Origin: Glossina fuscipes
Lineage: Eukaryota; Arthropoda; Insecta; Diptera; Glossinidae
DNA: 64,000 bases
NCBI RefSeq assembly: GCF_014805625.2
Contig: NW_023998567.1
Coordinates: 1,219,547-1,283,546, forward strand
Reading direction: 5' to 3'
The notes under the pieces: generated by a model
Database searches by the model: none
The model's input: only the letters and a program-made list of their open reading frames with translations
What the model was told of the DNA's origin: nothing
Made by a program: the position numbers and the translations under genes
Shown: in pieces, positions 9,371 through 20,915 of the stretch
Layout of the letters: each line of letters opens with the position of its first letter
Numbering within the stretch: the stretch's first letter is position 1

Positions 9371-12300
9371 ATGAAACTTATGAATAGTAAAGCAAACGAT
9401 TTAGGTAAAGCCGATAAAAAGCCTTCAAGTACTTTTTCGTTTACACGCTTGGCTTCATGCATGCTAGAACGTATAGCCGTTTGCATGCAGCAAGTTGAGC
9501 ATGTATTGCTTGTGGGTGAAACAGGCGTAGGCAAAACTTCTTCCGTCCAATATTTAGCTGAGCGCACCAAACACAAGCTGATGGTGGTTAACATGAACAA
9601 TCAGTCCGATGTCTCCGACTTGATAGGCCAGTGGATCTCTCCTATGTTGTATTGCCATTGCGTTCAGAATTTGAGTTTTTGTTTCGTCACACATTCAATG
9701 CAACTAAGAATGAATCATTTTTTAGTAAATTTAGTATATGTTACAATCAAGGTAACTTTCCAGTGATCGTTAAACTAATGTTAAAGATTGTCAATTCGGT
9801 GTTTGAAAAAGCTGAACGTAATGAATTGCGGTATAAAGGTTTGAAGCTGATTCTACGTTGGCTTTGCTTAAAAATCAAATTGCAAAAGCTCTGCAATCAA
9901 TTAAACAAATCTATAAATATATCCTTCGCGTTCATTCCAGGTTCGCTAGTGAATTGCATTAAATTCGGTGATTGGGTGTTACTTGACGAAATTAACTTAG
10001 CTTCAGCCGAGACTTTGGAATGTGCAGTTAATTCAGACAAGAATGTTAAGTGACACCAAAGCTATACTCAAACAACAAATACTTAAGTCAAACGATAGTT
10101 GCCTTAACTTCGAAGGCTATTGGGTAGAGAAGGTCCCAAAGAATTACAAGAATGCAGTAACTACATCTTAACAGGAAGCGTACGGAATAATCTTAAGGAC
10201 CTAGCACGTATTATTTCCATAGGGAAGTTTCCGGTCCTTTTACAAGGTTCAACCTCCGCAGGTAAGATGAGCTTAATTGAGTATGTAGCCAAACGTAGCG
10301 GTAATTATTGCTTGCGTATCAACAATCATGAACAGACCGACCTACAGGAATATATAGGTACTTATGCAGCTAATATGGCGGGAAAGTTAACATTCAAAGA
10401 AGGGAATGCGTCAAGGGTATTGGATTATTTTGGATGAATTGAATCTTGCTTCTACGGAAATCTTAGAAGCTCTCATTCGAGTCCTTGATGATAATCGTGA
10501 GTTATTTATGCCGGAGACTCAAACTATAGTAAAAGCTCATCCGAACTTTATGTTATTTGCTACCCAAAATCCCCCCGGTTTATATGGTGGACGTAAGGTT
10601 TTATCAAGGGCATTTAAGAATCGTTTTATTAAACTGCACTTTTTCGAAATCCCGCGTGCGGAATTAGAAGTAATTCTGGAGAAACGTTGTCTAATACCAG
10701 CTTCGTATGCTCGTAAAATGGTAGCTTGCATGGCTGATTTGCAAAAAAATCGCAAAAACTACATCGAAAAATATCTTTACATTGAGAGTTCTCTTTCGTT
10801 TGGGTAATCGTTATACATGGGCGGATAAGAAACTCTTAGAGGATCCAAAAGTACGATTGGAATCAACATTTAATAGAGGAAGGATATTTAGTATTGTCTT
10901 CGAAAGTGCGCAGCGATTTGGAATTACAGATTATCGCAGAAGCTCTTTACACCAATTTTAAAAAACGGATCGTACTTTCGAAATCATTTAATATCGATTC
11001 TGATTTGAAAGAAGAATCGGTATTAAGAGATATTATCCGAGAACTAAGAAATTACAGAGATCGTGCCGATATAGTATGGACTCGGATTATGACTCGTATG
11101 GCTGTTTTAACCGCTAAAGCATTACAATTCAATGAACCGGTATTACTTGTCGGTCCTACAGGTTTTGGTAAGACCACGGTTTGCCAGTTGCTAGCAAAAA
11201 TTCACAATGTCAAATTACGCATACTTAACTGTCACATGCATACAGAAGGTGCTGACTTTTTGGGTAGGCTGAGACCACGCCGTCAAAACGATGATGATGC
11301 TAACGACACACAGCCCAGCAAACTCTTCGAATGGTCCGACGGTCCTTTAATACATGCTATGCTGGAAGGTTCCTATTTTATGGCAGATGAAATATCTTTG
11401 GCCGAAGATTCGGTGTCGGAGCGTTTAAATTGTGTTTTATAACTTGAAACAACCATATTGTTGGCAGAGATAGGAGGAATAACAACTAGCAAAAATACAG
11501 ACGAGAAAATTTGCCAAGAGTTTGTGATACAAGCTCAGGATGGCTTTCAATTTCTAGCTACTGTGAATCCTTTTGGGGATTTTGGTAAAAAGGAGCTTTC
11601 GCCAAAAAATCGTTTCACTCAAATCTGGTGTCAACCATCAGATACAAAGGAAGATCTGATACAGATCGCCAACAATTACATGCAACAACACTTACTGACG
11701 ACAGAAGAGAAAAACGAGGCTTTGAAAATGGCCCAATATATAGTGGAAATAGTTCTGTTTATTCGGCAAAAAGTGAAAAAGTTTAAATTCTCTATACGAG
11801 ATATCTTAGCTTTGGCTAACTAAATCGTCAATAATAATCAATTAAGCTTTGGCGAGAAAGCAATTTTTGGCCTAGAAACCATATTTTTGGATGCTTTAGA
11901 AATGTTGTCATTTGAAAGCTTAAAGAAAATAGACGAGCTAAGGTCTCAAATTAAAAACGAGGCATTAAACCAAGCCGCCAAAATATTAAAAAAACACGTA
12001 ACACTAGAAGGTTTACTTGAGAAGAGAGGCACCCACGTAGAATGTGTATCGCATCAAAAATTCGGGATAAAACCTTTCTTTGTACCAGTGAATACACATT
12101 CTAGCGTAACGGCAGACGAACACTTTTTATTTGATGCTCCTACTACTAAGAAAAATTTATTTCGTCTGCTTTCTGCCTTAACGCTGAAAAACCTATTTTA
12201 TTGGAAGGACCACCCGGTGTGGGTAAAACGTCTATTGCAGGAGGTATTGCTCAAGCAATAGGCTTTCAAATCGTGCGCATTAATTTGTGCGAACACACCG

Positions 12301-13552
12301 ACCTGGCCGACCTTTTTGGTACCGATTTGCCTGCAGAAGATAATATTTTATATGGAGCCAAAGATCAAGAAAGCGAAGTCGTACAAATGGGTTCCTTTGT
12401 CTGCCGCGACGAACCTTTACTAGCTGCTTTAAAATCAAAAAACACTTGGATTTTATTGGATGAATTAAACTTGGCTCCGCAATCCGTATTGGAAGGTCTA
12501 AATGCCATTTTGGACCACCGTGGCGAGGTCTACTTACCTGAACTTAATAAAACTTTCACTTTACCAGAACAAACTCGTATATTTGCTTGTCAAAATCTCC
12601 TAAAACAAGACGGAGGGCGTAAGGGATTACCACAATCATTTTTGAGTCGTTTCACTAAAGTTTATTTAAGGAAATTAACTTCAGAAGATCTATTGCATGT
12701 GATTAATCAAAGATATGAGTCTTCGTTTCTGGACTTAAAACAGCGATTTATTCGGTCAATCTCACAGGCAAACAATCTAGGAAATTGCAATCTTTTCGAT
12801 GCCAATGAAGCTTTGAAAAATAATCAACCCTGCTCACAGCCAGGAAAGACATTCGTAGAGTGTTTTGATGAATTCCTGTTAACAATTTACGAGCGCATGA
12901 AATTGGTTTACTATCAACGTATGCGTTGCACGGCAGATAAGGCATTTATACGTAATGCTTTTGCCCAAGTGTTTAAGTGCGATGTTGACCATTTGAATTC
13001 TCAGTCAGAAGATGTGGCTTTGTACTGGGCATCTCAAAAAATCTATTTAAACGGTATCGTAATATCACGGGAGAGTGAAAACAAAACACAATCCTTACAT
13101 TCATTGCAAGGAAAGCAGTTTTCACCTTTATTATTGACATCACAACGTGAAGTTTTAAAACATATCGTCGAATGTGTTCACATGGAGAAGCCAGTACTTG
13201 TATGTGGCCCGACAACGCTGGCAAAACAAAAGTTATCGATGTCTTGTGTACCCCAGCAAATCAAGTGTGCAACACTGATGCCATATATGATTCCATAATG
13301 TTAGAAAGGAATATACATACTCTCAGGTTGGAAAAACGTAAAGGCTGGAAACAATTTTGTCGAAATGTCAATAGCGATATGTCAGTTTTATATTTTCGAG
13401 AATTTTTAGAAGAATCGTCTCCTCTCATTGTTTTATACTCACATAAGTCTTTAACGAATTTTGTGACAAGCTTACTAGACCTTGTGTTTCAAAAATGTCC
13501 TCTGTACCTCTTGGTTACGAACGTGATAATTTTTTCTTATATCTCCCTCTGA
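9371..13552 (+). pseudogene. MDN1: Midasin (MDN1/Rea1) AAA-ATPase block, intronless and broken
   Basis: Midasin is the giant nuclear dynein-like AAA ATPase that removes assembly factors from pre-60S ribosomes. The order here fits AAA2 to the start of AAA6. AAA2: VLLVGETGVGKTSSVQYLAE and WVLLDEINLASAETLE. AAA3: LLQGSTSAGKMSLIEY, NNHEQTDLQEYIGTY, ILDELNLAS and MLFATQNPPGLYGGRK. AAA4: LLVGPTGFGKTTVCQLLAK, YFMADEISLAEDSV and FGDFGKKELSP. AAA5: LEGPPGVGKTSIAGGIAQ, WILLDELNLAPQSVLEGLN and GGRKGLPQSFLSRFTKVYL. AAA6: a frameshifted P-loop near 13,205-13,225. At least eight breaks are visible: frame changes near 9630, 10,405, 10,800, 12,190 and 13,210, stops near 11,440 and 11,823, and a deletion near 10,050 that removes the AAA2 sensor/arginine-finger region. 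Walker-A of AAA3 has Met for Ser/Thr. No intron is seen. Full midasin exceeds 4,500 residues, so this is an internal fragment. It is most likely a duplicated or retro-copied pseudogene fragment. Confidence 0.9.
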
Positions 13553-13949
13553 ACTCTTCTCCAAGCCTAGATGGCCTTTGTATCGGGTCATCTCAAGATG
13601 TCGAAGAAATTTCTTATAGTGTCAGGCGGCAAATCTGTCTTTCATAACAGATCAAATCTTTACTACCACAGCCTCTTATCTGATTTATTTCTTTTCTATT
13701 ATTTTTATTTTTGGCAGAACCACTGCAGATGATGGTGCATCTTCCAGACCATCACTTTGAATGGTGGTGCTTTGATTTCTGCTGATTTGAGGCAATCGAT
13801 AAGAACCACTTAGATTTTTTTTCGCCCTTAACAATAGCTCACTTAGTTTTAGTCTGTTGTTAACCTATTGGCGTATATATGTTCTTGTTATTTGATCTTT
13901 TAAATTTACACACACCCATATTGAAAGAATTTTTGTCTTTTAACAACTC
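13553..13949. other. No supported gene
   Basis: This is A+T-rich sequence after the midasin homology ends. I cannot say whether the last ~200 bases before 13,552 are midasin-derived. No ORF or repeat is recognised. Confidence 0.3.
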
Positions 13950-16000
13950 GTCTTTACAATCGACAACCGGAATTCAGTGAGATCAGCACTACTTAGGTTG
14001 TAAGTTTCTTGACCTGCGAGGATTGTCTTGTTGAATTGATTCAGTAAGATGGAGTGAGGAAGTATTTCCTGCACAGTGGTCATATAGAGATTGCTTATTA
14101 CATGTATTTAAATGGTTTGCTTTGCAGTTGGGAAGACATTCGGACTCGCTTATGTCCTTACTCATATCGTAGATTATTATCAGCTTTTATATTTTAGTTT
14201 GCTTACTAAACCTAAATCTTTCATATTCTCACTTTACACAGTGGTCAATAATTCATTAGCTTTTATTGTAATTTCGCCCATCTTTTCTAAGGACGTACGG
14301 CTTACGACTACTTGTCTATTGTTGTTTTCTAGAACAATATCTGTTTTTCCTTTTAAAATTTCCAAATCACATTGTTAATAAGCATACGATAGGTGGGATG
14401 GGATGTGCTGACATTTGCCGTTAGGGTAGCATAAAACACGTTTTTCAATGTTTCGTAGCCTTCTATGTCGATAACTGTATGAATTTCACCGTATCTGATT
14501 GTATTTTGGTGAAATCCACATCGATCACTATTATCTGCGAATTCGTGTAGTCAAGCATTTTAGCGTCATCTAAGTTGGGAGTTCTTAACGTCATGTTAAG
14601 AGAAGAAGAAGAGTTTCCCACATTATTTTTGGGAACAACATTCCTGCTTTCAGTCAATGCAGTGGTACGCCTGTCTTCATTGACTATTTCTTGCTTGTAG
14701 GTTTTGGTAGGTCTGTACCTAATCGTTCGTTTTCCCTGATGAAAATTTAATAACCTCTTTAGTAATTTTAGGTAACTTTTTTCCTCTGGTTGTGATATTT
14801 TAAATCGAGCAACTATCGCTTCTTGAGGTCTTCGACTATTTGGATCCTAACTTTTTATATTTCTGCAAATATGTTGTAAAGTTTACTCCCAAAAGAATGC
14901 TTCAAATGGCTTTTTAACTACTATCTGTTGCGCAGTTTGGCGTATCCATCGCAAGTAAGAGCTGCTTTTTAAAATCATGACAAGATAATATTGCTTCCTG
15001 AGATGTCAGCGTTATTTTTATTTTATTGAACGCTTCTAGAGCGTTGTCACCTGAATTCGCAGTTAGCTTGCCTGAAATAGCTCTGAAATTCGTCCCTCCT
15101 CTCTCAAGAGTTTAGCGTTATCCTCTATAGAGCGACGGCAGAAGCCGTACATGCCAAAAAAGACAATAGATCATTCATTGTTTTCGGGATTGGAAAGTTT
15201 TCTATTGCTCCTAATTTTTAGGGTAATCCGTATTCCTTCCGTGAATATTAAGAAGCCTAGGAATTTCATTTACGATTTTAGGAATTCATGTTTGTCGGAT
15301 TGGAAGCTCTAGTTGTGGAATATCCGCAGCTGTGGATGTGACGACATTTAATTTCCCGTTAGAAGTTTCTTTCTACCTGAAGCAACCATTTTTTTGAATA
15401 TTAACTATAAGGATAAGTTGCTGGTCAATTTTCATGGTGTTATCGTACCTTAATTTAATAATTTTTTAATGTGTAGTTCCACTTCATCTCTCATATTCAT
15501 AGGATATGAGTAGTTTGTTGAATATATTGGATTGTTGGTGGTGGTCCTAATTCCACGTTTCACCGATATCGCTTATGTTAGAAATTCATTTGGTTCTGCG
15601 AATGGGTTGGGATATCTTCAATGGTTTTACGGAGGGAGGGGCGATTGATTTCGGATTGCTGTGCGTATATGTGGGTTGAGAGTTGTTGCCCCGATTCTTC
15701 AGTTGTAGCTACAAGAAGTACTTGTGAGAGGTCTGCGGGTTCTCGGATTTCAAATATATGTTGAAGACCTACCTCCTCTGATTGCATGAATAAATCTGTC
15801 GCTGCATATTTGAGTCACAAGATCCATGGCGTCGCTGGTGACATCCATACAGGCTAATCTATTCATTATTGGAGAGAGAGAGAAATATGTTTGCTTGTAT
15901 AGAGTTGCTCCTTCGGACAAAAGTGGTTATCTGGTATTTTAAAGTTCCCAAGGTTCTTTGCATAATGCAGAGTGAGTGACGCCGTATTGCATGGTTCGAG
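13950..16000 (-). pseudogene. Ty3/gypsy pol remnant, heavily decayed
   Basis: Minus-strand reading gives, in shifting frames, a segment like the end of a gypsy reverse transcriptase and its connection to RNase H. It includes MNDLLSFFGMYGFCRRSI (near 15,185-15,130) and then NALEAFNKIKITLTSQEAIL and LSCHDFKKQLLLAMDTP (near 15,060-14,945). This resembles the usual FLG...YYRRFI...AF..LK..L.....L..PDF...F.L.TDAS pattern, but with AMDTP where TDAS is expected. Farther along the same strand, 14,657-14,463 is an open frame with MLDYTNSQIIVIDVDFTKI, which I cannot place. Stops are frequent. The family assignment rests on this motif pattern only, and the limits are approximate. Confidence 0.5.
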
Positions 16001-18320
16001 TGCGGCGTCCGCTCCGTCTGTCATGTTATTCTGTGAAGAAGTTGTGTTAGAAACTTGTGTAGTGTAAGATGGTGTCTGCTAAGTAATGGAGGATTCCTTA
16101 CGAATACAATGCTATTGTAATAATTCCTGACTGTTCGGCTTACTCTGCCAAGCGTACGCACGCTACACAATGCACTAACTAATTGAATTCTTTAAATTAA
16201 ATACGGACACTGTTTGCGAATCTGCTTTGGCAGCTAAAGGTTGCTGAAGAGTTTCTTATTACGTTAACGATCCCATAACGTTTTGGTGTTAATTTGCTAG
16301 GTTCGTACAGTTTTAGAACGCGTTTGACACATCTCATTCAGGAACTGAAATATGCCTGAATCCTCTTAGACATCGAAATACCTCTGATACCTCGTCCAAA
16401 TCCGTAAGGTTCCCTGAATATCTTTCGTCTACTCCGTGTGATCAATCCTCTGATTAATGAGTAGCACAGGCACCCCAACTTGTTTTAATTATTGGGGATT
16501 TTTGTAAAGATGGTATTCAGGCACTTGAACCGGTGGTTATTATATTAATTCATTAAATTCAAAACAAGCTGTAATGTACTAAAATGATACATGTTCCATA
16601 AAATATTTACAATAAATTGTTTATTTATGCTTGCACCGAACACATCGTCTTCACTCAGGCAAACCATGCAGATATGCACAAAATATATAATATTATAATG
16701 TGTAAACAAACAATTAAAAATTATTTAAACTGAATGGACAAACGACGGACCTATCGCAAAAATAAAATAAAGAATACATATACGTATGTAACCATGAACA
16801 CCCTGATTTATGGCTTACATAGGCGAGTTTTGGGAGGCAATTGACTAAATTTTTCTTTGCATACTCTAACGAAAATGTCCGCCACTGCGACTTCCAGTTG
16901 TGTGTTCATTGCGCTGGGGCTATTTTATAGAATTTCGAGTGTGATATAACCGGTCTTATTAAGTTGTTTAAGTTAGTCATTTGCCAGCCTTATGGTTTCA
17001 TTTATTTATTCTTTTTGCTAACTTATTATGACACGTTAATTCGATATAAGGTTGGAAATATGATAATCGATAATTAGAATGATGAAATGATATTTTGCTC
17101 TATAAAGTAATATTGTAAGCTGAAAATTAAAATTATGATGTTTATAACGGAAAAAACAAAATTATGTTTAAAATTTATGATAAGGTAAAAGTGCAATTAT
17201 TTAAAGCTATTTTAGGCGGAATTGAAATTGCTTGGATGTGGAGAATTTCGACTATCGCTGCCATTGTGGGTTGTTTCGGGGATCTACGAGGTAGTAGCAA
17301 TAACGATTGCCGTGTTATTGTTCTTGTTGTTTTTGTATTGTTTTAGCGATATTTCCCCTGTCCTAGTACTCTATTTCTTTCTCCTCGTTTCCTTTGTTTT
17401 AAGCATAAAACAAAAATTTTCTTCAATGTTTTTTTTTGTTTGAATATATTACTTTTTTATTGTCTTCATTTTTCACTACTTTAGTGAATTTTTAATTTTA
17501 TTGCTTTAGTCAACTAGTTTCTGCTTAGTGAATTTTATTTGTTTTTGCCTAGTTAATATACTTTAGTGTTTTGTCAGCGCTTTTCAAATTTCCATTACTT
17601 AAGTGTTTTTCAGGATTTCAAATGTTCACTAATTCACACTATGTTAATTCACCTGGTGTAAACATAATTTAGTGATACAAATTTAATCTCAACTTTGAAT
17701 AAGTACAGACTTAGGCTGAACTGGAATTGATTGACATCCTCGATTTCTTCCCTTTCCTTCTTCACTATCGATTTCCCTTCAATTTTTCGTTTGAAAGAGC
17801 TAGGTGCTTGCCATACAAAAAAAAAAACATTATGGTGTATCCGATAAGAATAATTAGCGCATGTGTGTAATGAATAATAAAATTCGTGATAAAATTCAAA
17901 GATAATAAGAAACATCTAAAGGCAGACCAGATATCGTTTGCATACAGTTTGGCAAGTTTGCGCGCTCGCTGCGGTCGTATTTTTTATTTTGTGTGCAGAA
18001 ATTTTGTAATTCCTTTTCTATTTTATTGCTTCATGCGGTTTTAAAGAATAAACAATTATAAAAGAGCTTAAATTTGTTGACATATATTGAACTTTATGCA
18101 ATTTACATTTGTCGCATGGTTCTGTCTGTTCACCTGTTTTTGGTTTTAGGGATTCGTACTTGGTCCTCTCATCAAAAAGTGTCTGTCTTACTTTTCGTGT
18201 TGTTGCTTCCAAATATCTGCCTTGGTTTGCGCCGCTTACAGTTTTTCTCTTTGTTCACTGTCTTTTTAATAGCGTGAAGTTTGGGTGCTATAAGAGATCA
18301 TTTTTGAATAAGTAACAAAC
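16001..18320. other. A+T-rich stretch, no gene supported
   Basis: Open frames here are short, in low-complexity T-rich sequence, and overlap on both strands (for example around 17,164-17,443 and 18,018-18,315). None has a recognisable domain. The plus strand around 17,440-17,640 is T-rich with repeated TTAGTGAATTTT-like words. I see no transposon ends. Confidence 0.35.
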
Positions 18321-18464
18321 CTTTTGTTTTTTCTTTCTTCACACAATCTATTTTGTCTGTTGCTTTGTGAATATTTACATTATGTCGAATCAGAACAGAT
18401 CCTGATTTTGAACGATTCATTACTTATTCGCTTTGCGAGCGCTATTGTCATGCAAAGTTTTTGT

Positions 18465-18650
18465 GTTTTACAGGCCATGCTGCAGACGCAGTCTTACATC
18501 CTTCTGTATAAGCTTTTCATGGAGACAAGGAATCAGTTTCCTGAATTAAGTAAAAACTTTGTGAAATTGTGTGGAAAGTTAAGACAATGTTCGGTGATTG
18601 TTGCCATCTGCTCAACTCCTCCTCCAACCAAAGACCAACGTGTGATGTAG
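18465..18650 (+). other. Coding-like segment after a splice-acceptor-like site, unknown
   Basis: A T-rich run ending TTTTGTGTTTTACAG (about 18,459-18,473) resembles a 3' splice site. It is followed by an open frame with balanced codons: MLQTQSYILLYKLFMETRNQ, then FPELSKNFVKLCGKLRQ, ending at a TAG at 18,648-18,650. The residue mix looks more like real protein than the surrounding low-complexity frames. I do not recognise it. It could be an exon of an unknown gene or a transposon fragment. Confidence 0.25.
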
Positions 18651-18697
18651 CGTACGGTACTTCATCTCCGCCCCCGTCTAAATCTCATAAATATATA

Positions 18698-18824
18698 AAG
18701 TTTTTTTCATACTATAGAAATTTGAAATTCCTTGTGGCTTTTTCTAATAAAGAAACTAGTGTAAGTTTTTTCATGCTATAAAAATTTGAAATTTCTTGTG
18801 TTTTTCTAATAAACAAACTGGTGG
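18698..18824 (+). repeat. Two tandem copies of a ~64-bp unit
   Basis: Copy 1 (18,698-18,762) and copy 2 (18,763-18,824) share AAGTTTTTTCAT, CTATARAAATTTGAAATT, CTTGTG and TTTTTCTAATAAA, with a few substitutions and small gaps. They lie between the two coding-like segments. Confidence 0.6.
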
Positions 18825-18841
18825 AGGTTTTATTCATGCAA

Positions 18842-18997
18842 ATTAGATTGTCTTATATGGACCAACACGACTCACTAGAAGTTTTCGGAATTGTTTCGTC
18901 GCTTCATATGGAAACATGGGATTATATGCCCACAGTGTTGTTAAGCAATTTAACCGTCGCAAGCTATAAAATTGCCAACGGGTTACCAGAAAGACAA
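18842..18997 (+). other. Coding-like segment, unknown
   Basis: An open plus-strand frame reads LSYMDQHDSLEVFGIVSSLH, then METWDYMPTVLLSNLTV and ASYKIANGLPERQ. It starts after AAATTAG, a weak 3' splice-site candidate, and ends at AGACAAGTAAAA, a possible 5' splice site. The residue composition is protein-like. I do not know the family. Confidence 0.25.
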
Positions 18998-19127
18998 GTA
19001 AAACATATTTTTTTTTTATTATAAATCAATACTTTTTCCATAAAGAGACTGGAAGTAGCATTCCGTTACAAAATAGGAATTGGGTTGACATCAAAGAGAG
19101 TATAAAATAATTCCAAAGAAAAGTGCA

Positions 19128-19295
19128 ATGAACCGGATTATAATATGTAACGTAACAAACCTAGAATCCATTTCAAGAGCTGCAGCATTATTTACGACGG
19201 ATTCCAACGATGAAATGAAAAAAGAATCTCACCGGGAGGCTCTCATTATAGGCATCAAATACTTCGGAAATACTATTCGCAAGAAAGAACAATAA
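19128..19295 (+). CDS. 55-residue ORF with ATG start, unknown
   Basis: ATG at 19,128 to TAA at 19,293-19,295. It begins MNRIIICNVTNLESISR and ends with KYFGNTIRKKEQ, with a mixed, soluble composition. It follows the two coding-like segments on the same strand and may be another exon or fragment of the same thing. No family was recognised. Confidence 0.25.
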   Translation: MNRIIICNVTNLESISRAAALFTTDSNDEMKKESHREALIIGIKYFGNTIRKKEQ

Positions 19296-20915
19296 CAAAC
19301 AATTTTTTTTCTAAAGTGTTTCAATACACTAACTTCGTGTTATATATTTCCTTATCTTAGCTTTATGTAAACAGACAAACTTATTCTTCTAATTTTTAAC
19401 CTTTTCTACTTCTCTTTTCAATTTTTTTTACGTAATTATTCACTTCGTACAACTTTTTTGTCCGCTTGTGAAAGCTATTTGGTGTATGTATATTCGTTAA
19501 AAGCCGATAGCTAGTTTTTTTCTTTTACATCGTTTTAAGAAAAATCCCTTTTGTTGAGAATGTAGAGAACAGAATTGTTTTCAACAAATATTTCCCACCA
19601 TATCGTGCTGCTAAAGAGATAAATATTTGGGACCTCGCAACAACGTGGTGATATAAATATTTCCGACCACGCTGTTAAATGCAAATGATCATTTGCAAAT
19701 GATTAATTGATGCAAATGATAAATGATTATCTGAAATTTATTTCACTTGCATATTTATTTGTACATTTTTTATCTTTTCCATTTTTGATAATTACTCATT
19801 AGCTTAAAAAAAGAAAATTTCATCGTTTAATCGAATATTTGAAAGATGTCGAGCTTCTTTGAACATGCCTTATAAATATAATAATATATTAATAATAAAA
19901 TATTTCGATAAAGTCGCAGAATTCAAACCAAAATCGATAGGCTAATAAGTATTATATTGCCTTTTCAATGCCATATGAAAATGTTAGGCAGATTTTTCCA
20001 ATAAACCAACATAACATAACATAACATTGGTAAGCAATAGTAGGTTTGGCGGACAGATAATCTCTATTGAATTTGTTTTCAGTATATAAATGATAAATTA
20101 TACATAGAACTCCATAACAATTCAGAGAAACTAAAAAATAGATAATATCAAGATGGCTCAGTAGGTTATCGTTAGAAAAAAAAAATTCTAAGCTACTTAT
20201 GTTTGATAAGAGTAACACGAAGTGTATAAATCATTAGTAAAAGAATTCAATATGTGTAGAAAGTATACATGAAATAGATACAAAAGATGTTTTCGTTCGT
20301 CAATATTCTATACAGTTTTTATTTTTAAACGAAAATAATATAGTTTTTATCTTATAAGAAAATAAGAACCGTTTTTAGAGCTCTCATCAACCTCTAAAAG
20401 ACAGTTGTACTTTAAAAGGAACACTTCAGAACTATCATAAACCCTCTGGTAGGGTTACAGATGTGGATAAAAGGCCACGTTTTAGTAATTGAATTATTAC
20501 CATAGATGATATCACACTTAGTGGATATGATTTATGTTCAAACGCAAAGAAAATAAAATATAGAAACGATTTATAAGGAATTTATAACGTTCAGCCGAGG
20601 TCTTTATAAAGGTTATAAATTGGATTTTGAAGTTAAGCGTTTGCCGTCTTCGTAGTGTTGAACATCTGGAACATCCGCTGAGATATACGAAGGCCACTGG
20701 GATATAAAATTTTTTCTCATTGGAAAAATTTGTAGTTTTCGCGAAACGAATTCTTTGCTCTTACGTTGTTTCTAACGGGTGAAAGTTTATTGAAAATCAA
20801 TGCCTTCAATTGCACGATTTTTGAAAATTACTATAAATAATTACAAAAACTGTTATAATATTATATATGACAAGTGTATTTAAATAAATGAACGAAAAAC
20901 AAAATTCATTTATGA
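19296..20915. other. A+T-rich, no gene supported
   Basis: A minus-strand frame at 20,218-19,952 is low-complexity and unrecognised. The short repeat ATAACATAACATAACATT is at about 20,010-20,027. The main item of interest is the octamer palindrome listed separately. Confidence 0.35.
19679..19717. promoter_or_regulatory. POU octamer cluster with 18-bp palindrome
   Basis: TGCAAATGATCATTTGCA at 19,680-19,697 is a perfect 18-bp palindrome. ATGCAAAT, the POU-domain octamer, occurs at 19,679-19,686 and again at 19,710-19,717. The other arm of the palindrome gives ATTTGCAA, one base from a third site in reverse. The arrangement is seen directly. A regulatory role is inference. Confidence 0.3.

Noticed and set aside
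12748..13224. Minus-strand frames opposite midasin
   Set aside because: They are shadows of the plus-strand AAA5/AAA6 coding.
9371..13552. Midasin as a live gene with introns at each frame change
   Set aside because: Frame changes occur without splice-like GT-AG pairs, conserved residues are deleted or replaced, and in-frame stops occur inside conserved blocks.
17164..17915. Several overlapping frames in T-rich DNA
   Set aside because: They are low-complexity, overlap on both strands and have no domain pattern.
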